Made by a program: the position numbers and the translations under genes | Assembly: GCA_023052935.1 (NCBI GenBank) | Contig: CM041297.1 | Span: forward strand, 46,066,417 to 46,130,416 | Source of the DNA: Piezodorus guildinii | Lineage: Eukaryota; Arthropoda; Insecta; Hemiptera; Pentatomidae | DNA: 64,000 nt | Reading direction: 5' to 3' | Notes under the pieces: generated by a model | What the model was told of the DNA's origin: nothing | Database searches by the model: none | Seen by the model: only the letters and a program-made list of their open reading frames with translations | Shown here: positions 63,575 to 64,000 of the stretch, in pieces | Layout of the letters: every line of letters starts with the position of its first letter | How positions within the stretch are numbered: position 1 is the stretch's first letter

Positions 63575-63855
63575 TGTTTGTTTATTTATTTGACGTCCCT
63601 TTATGCTGCTATGGCTAATCGGACGATGCTATAGTGGGAGTCCTAGATTTTGCCTATCTAGGTTTAATTAGAATAGGGATCTTTAACAAGTACCAGATAT
63701 CGCTGAGGCTTGGGACCACCTCCCCTTCGAAGGACGGCATATCTAAGGATTTTTTACTCCCATTAAAAAATTCTAAGGCCACCTGCGGGTTTGAACCCGG
63801 GACCTTAGGCATAGGAGGCTGTTATGCTAACCACCATGCTACAGGTAACCAACCC
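63575..63855 (-). mobile_element. tRNA-derived SINE family 2, most complete copy
   Basis: On the minus strand the head ACCTGTAGCATGGTGGTTAG contains a Pol III A box (TAGCATGGTGG) and GGTCCCGGGTTCAAACCC contains the B box. The body then carries TGGGAGTAAAAAATCCTTAG and ends AGGGACGTCAAATAAATAAA. The open frame across it on the + strand is an artefact. Confidence 0.85.
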
Positions 63856-64000
63856 CATTTGAGGTTCTTGTTCAATTGTTGCGTTTTTATTTTAGGGTCT
63901 TATATAAAAACAAAATGCTTTCTAAGGTTGGGTAGGTATATGTTACATGAGGGAGAAAAATTGTTTAGAACATTAAATTATGTCAAAGTTTAGTGAGAAT
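63856..64000. other. Window end
   Basis: No exon of GST copy 2 or other feature is recognised before the window ends. The stretch 63098-63574 is likewise featureless. Confidence 0.4.

Overview
The window is eukaryotic nuclear DNA. It is very AT-rich, and its genes have short exons with GT-AG introns, spaced by large amounts of transposon debris. An arthropod is the best reading, probably an insect and perhaps a hemipteran. The basis is mariner, jockey-type and hAT remnants, tandem theta-class GST genes and an HPF1 that starts with a PBZ finger. The species cannot be fixed from sequence alone.

Four protein genes can be rebuilt. (1) An Ocrl/INPP5B-type inositol polyphosphate 5-phosphatase lies on the + strand at 3952-31035. 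It has 18 coding exons that sum to 2607 nt (868 residues) with every splice phase matching. Two of its introns carry textbook U12-type (minor spliceosome) splice signals. (2) A two-exon F-box protein of 448 residues lies on the - strand at 39618-42148. (3) Diverging from it across about 0.7 kb is an intronless HPF1 (histone PARylation factor) at 42844-44084, split into two reading frames at a U UUA AAA heptamer. (4) Two theta-class glutathione S-transferases lie on the + strand. The first (52794-54377) has exons 2-5 but no recognisable exon 1. The second (58590 onward) has exons 1-4 and runs off the window end.

The rest is mostly repeats. Non-LTR retrotransposon fragments (jockey-like and an RTE-like tail) sit inside Ocrl and GST introns and between genes. 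There are two tRNA-derived SINE families, one copy with a perfect 10-bp target duplication. A mariner element carries a large internal deletion that fuses the two ends of its transposase, and a second mariner is a degenerate remnant. A hAT-like element with an 8-bp target duplication hosts a nested 2-kb element. There are also several MITEs and fold-back elements, and a dispersed family carrying hammerhead-ribozyme-like cores (CTGATGA ... GAAAC). AT microsatellites are frequent.

The genes have no obvious common pathway. Ocrl acts in phosphoinositide and membrane traffic, HPF1 in PARP-dependent DNA repair, the F-box protein in ubiquitin ligase targeting and the GSTs in detoxification. The leads most worth pursuing are the HPF1 frame change, the two U12 introns and the hammerhead-like repeats.
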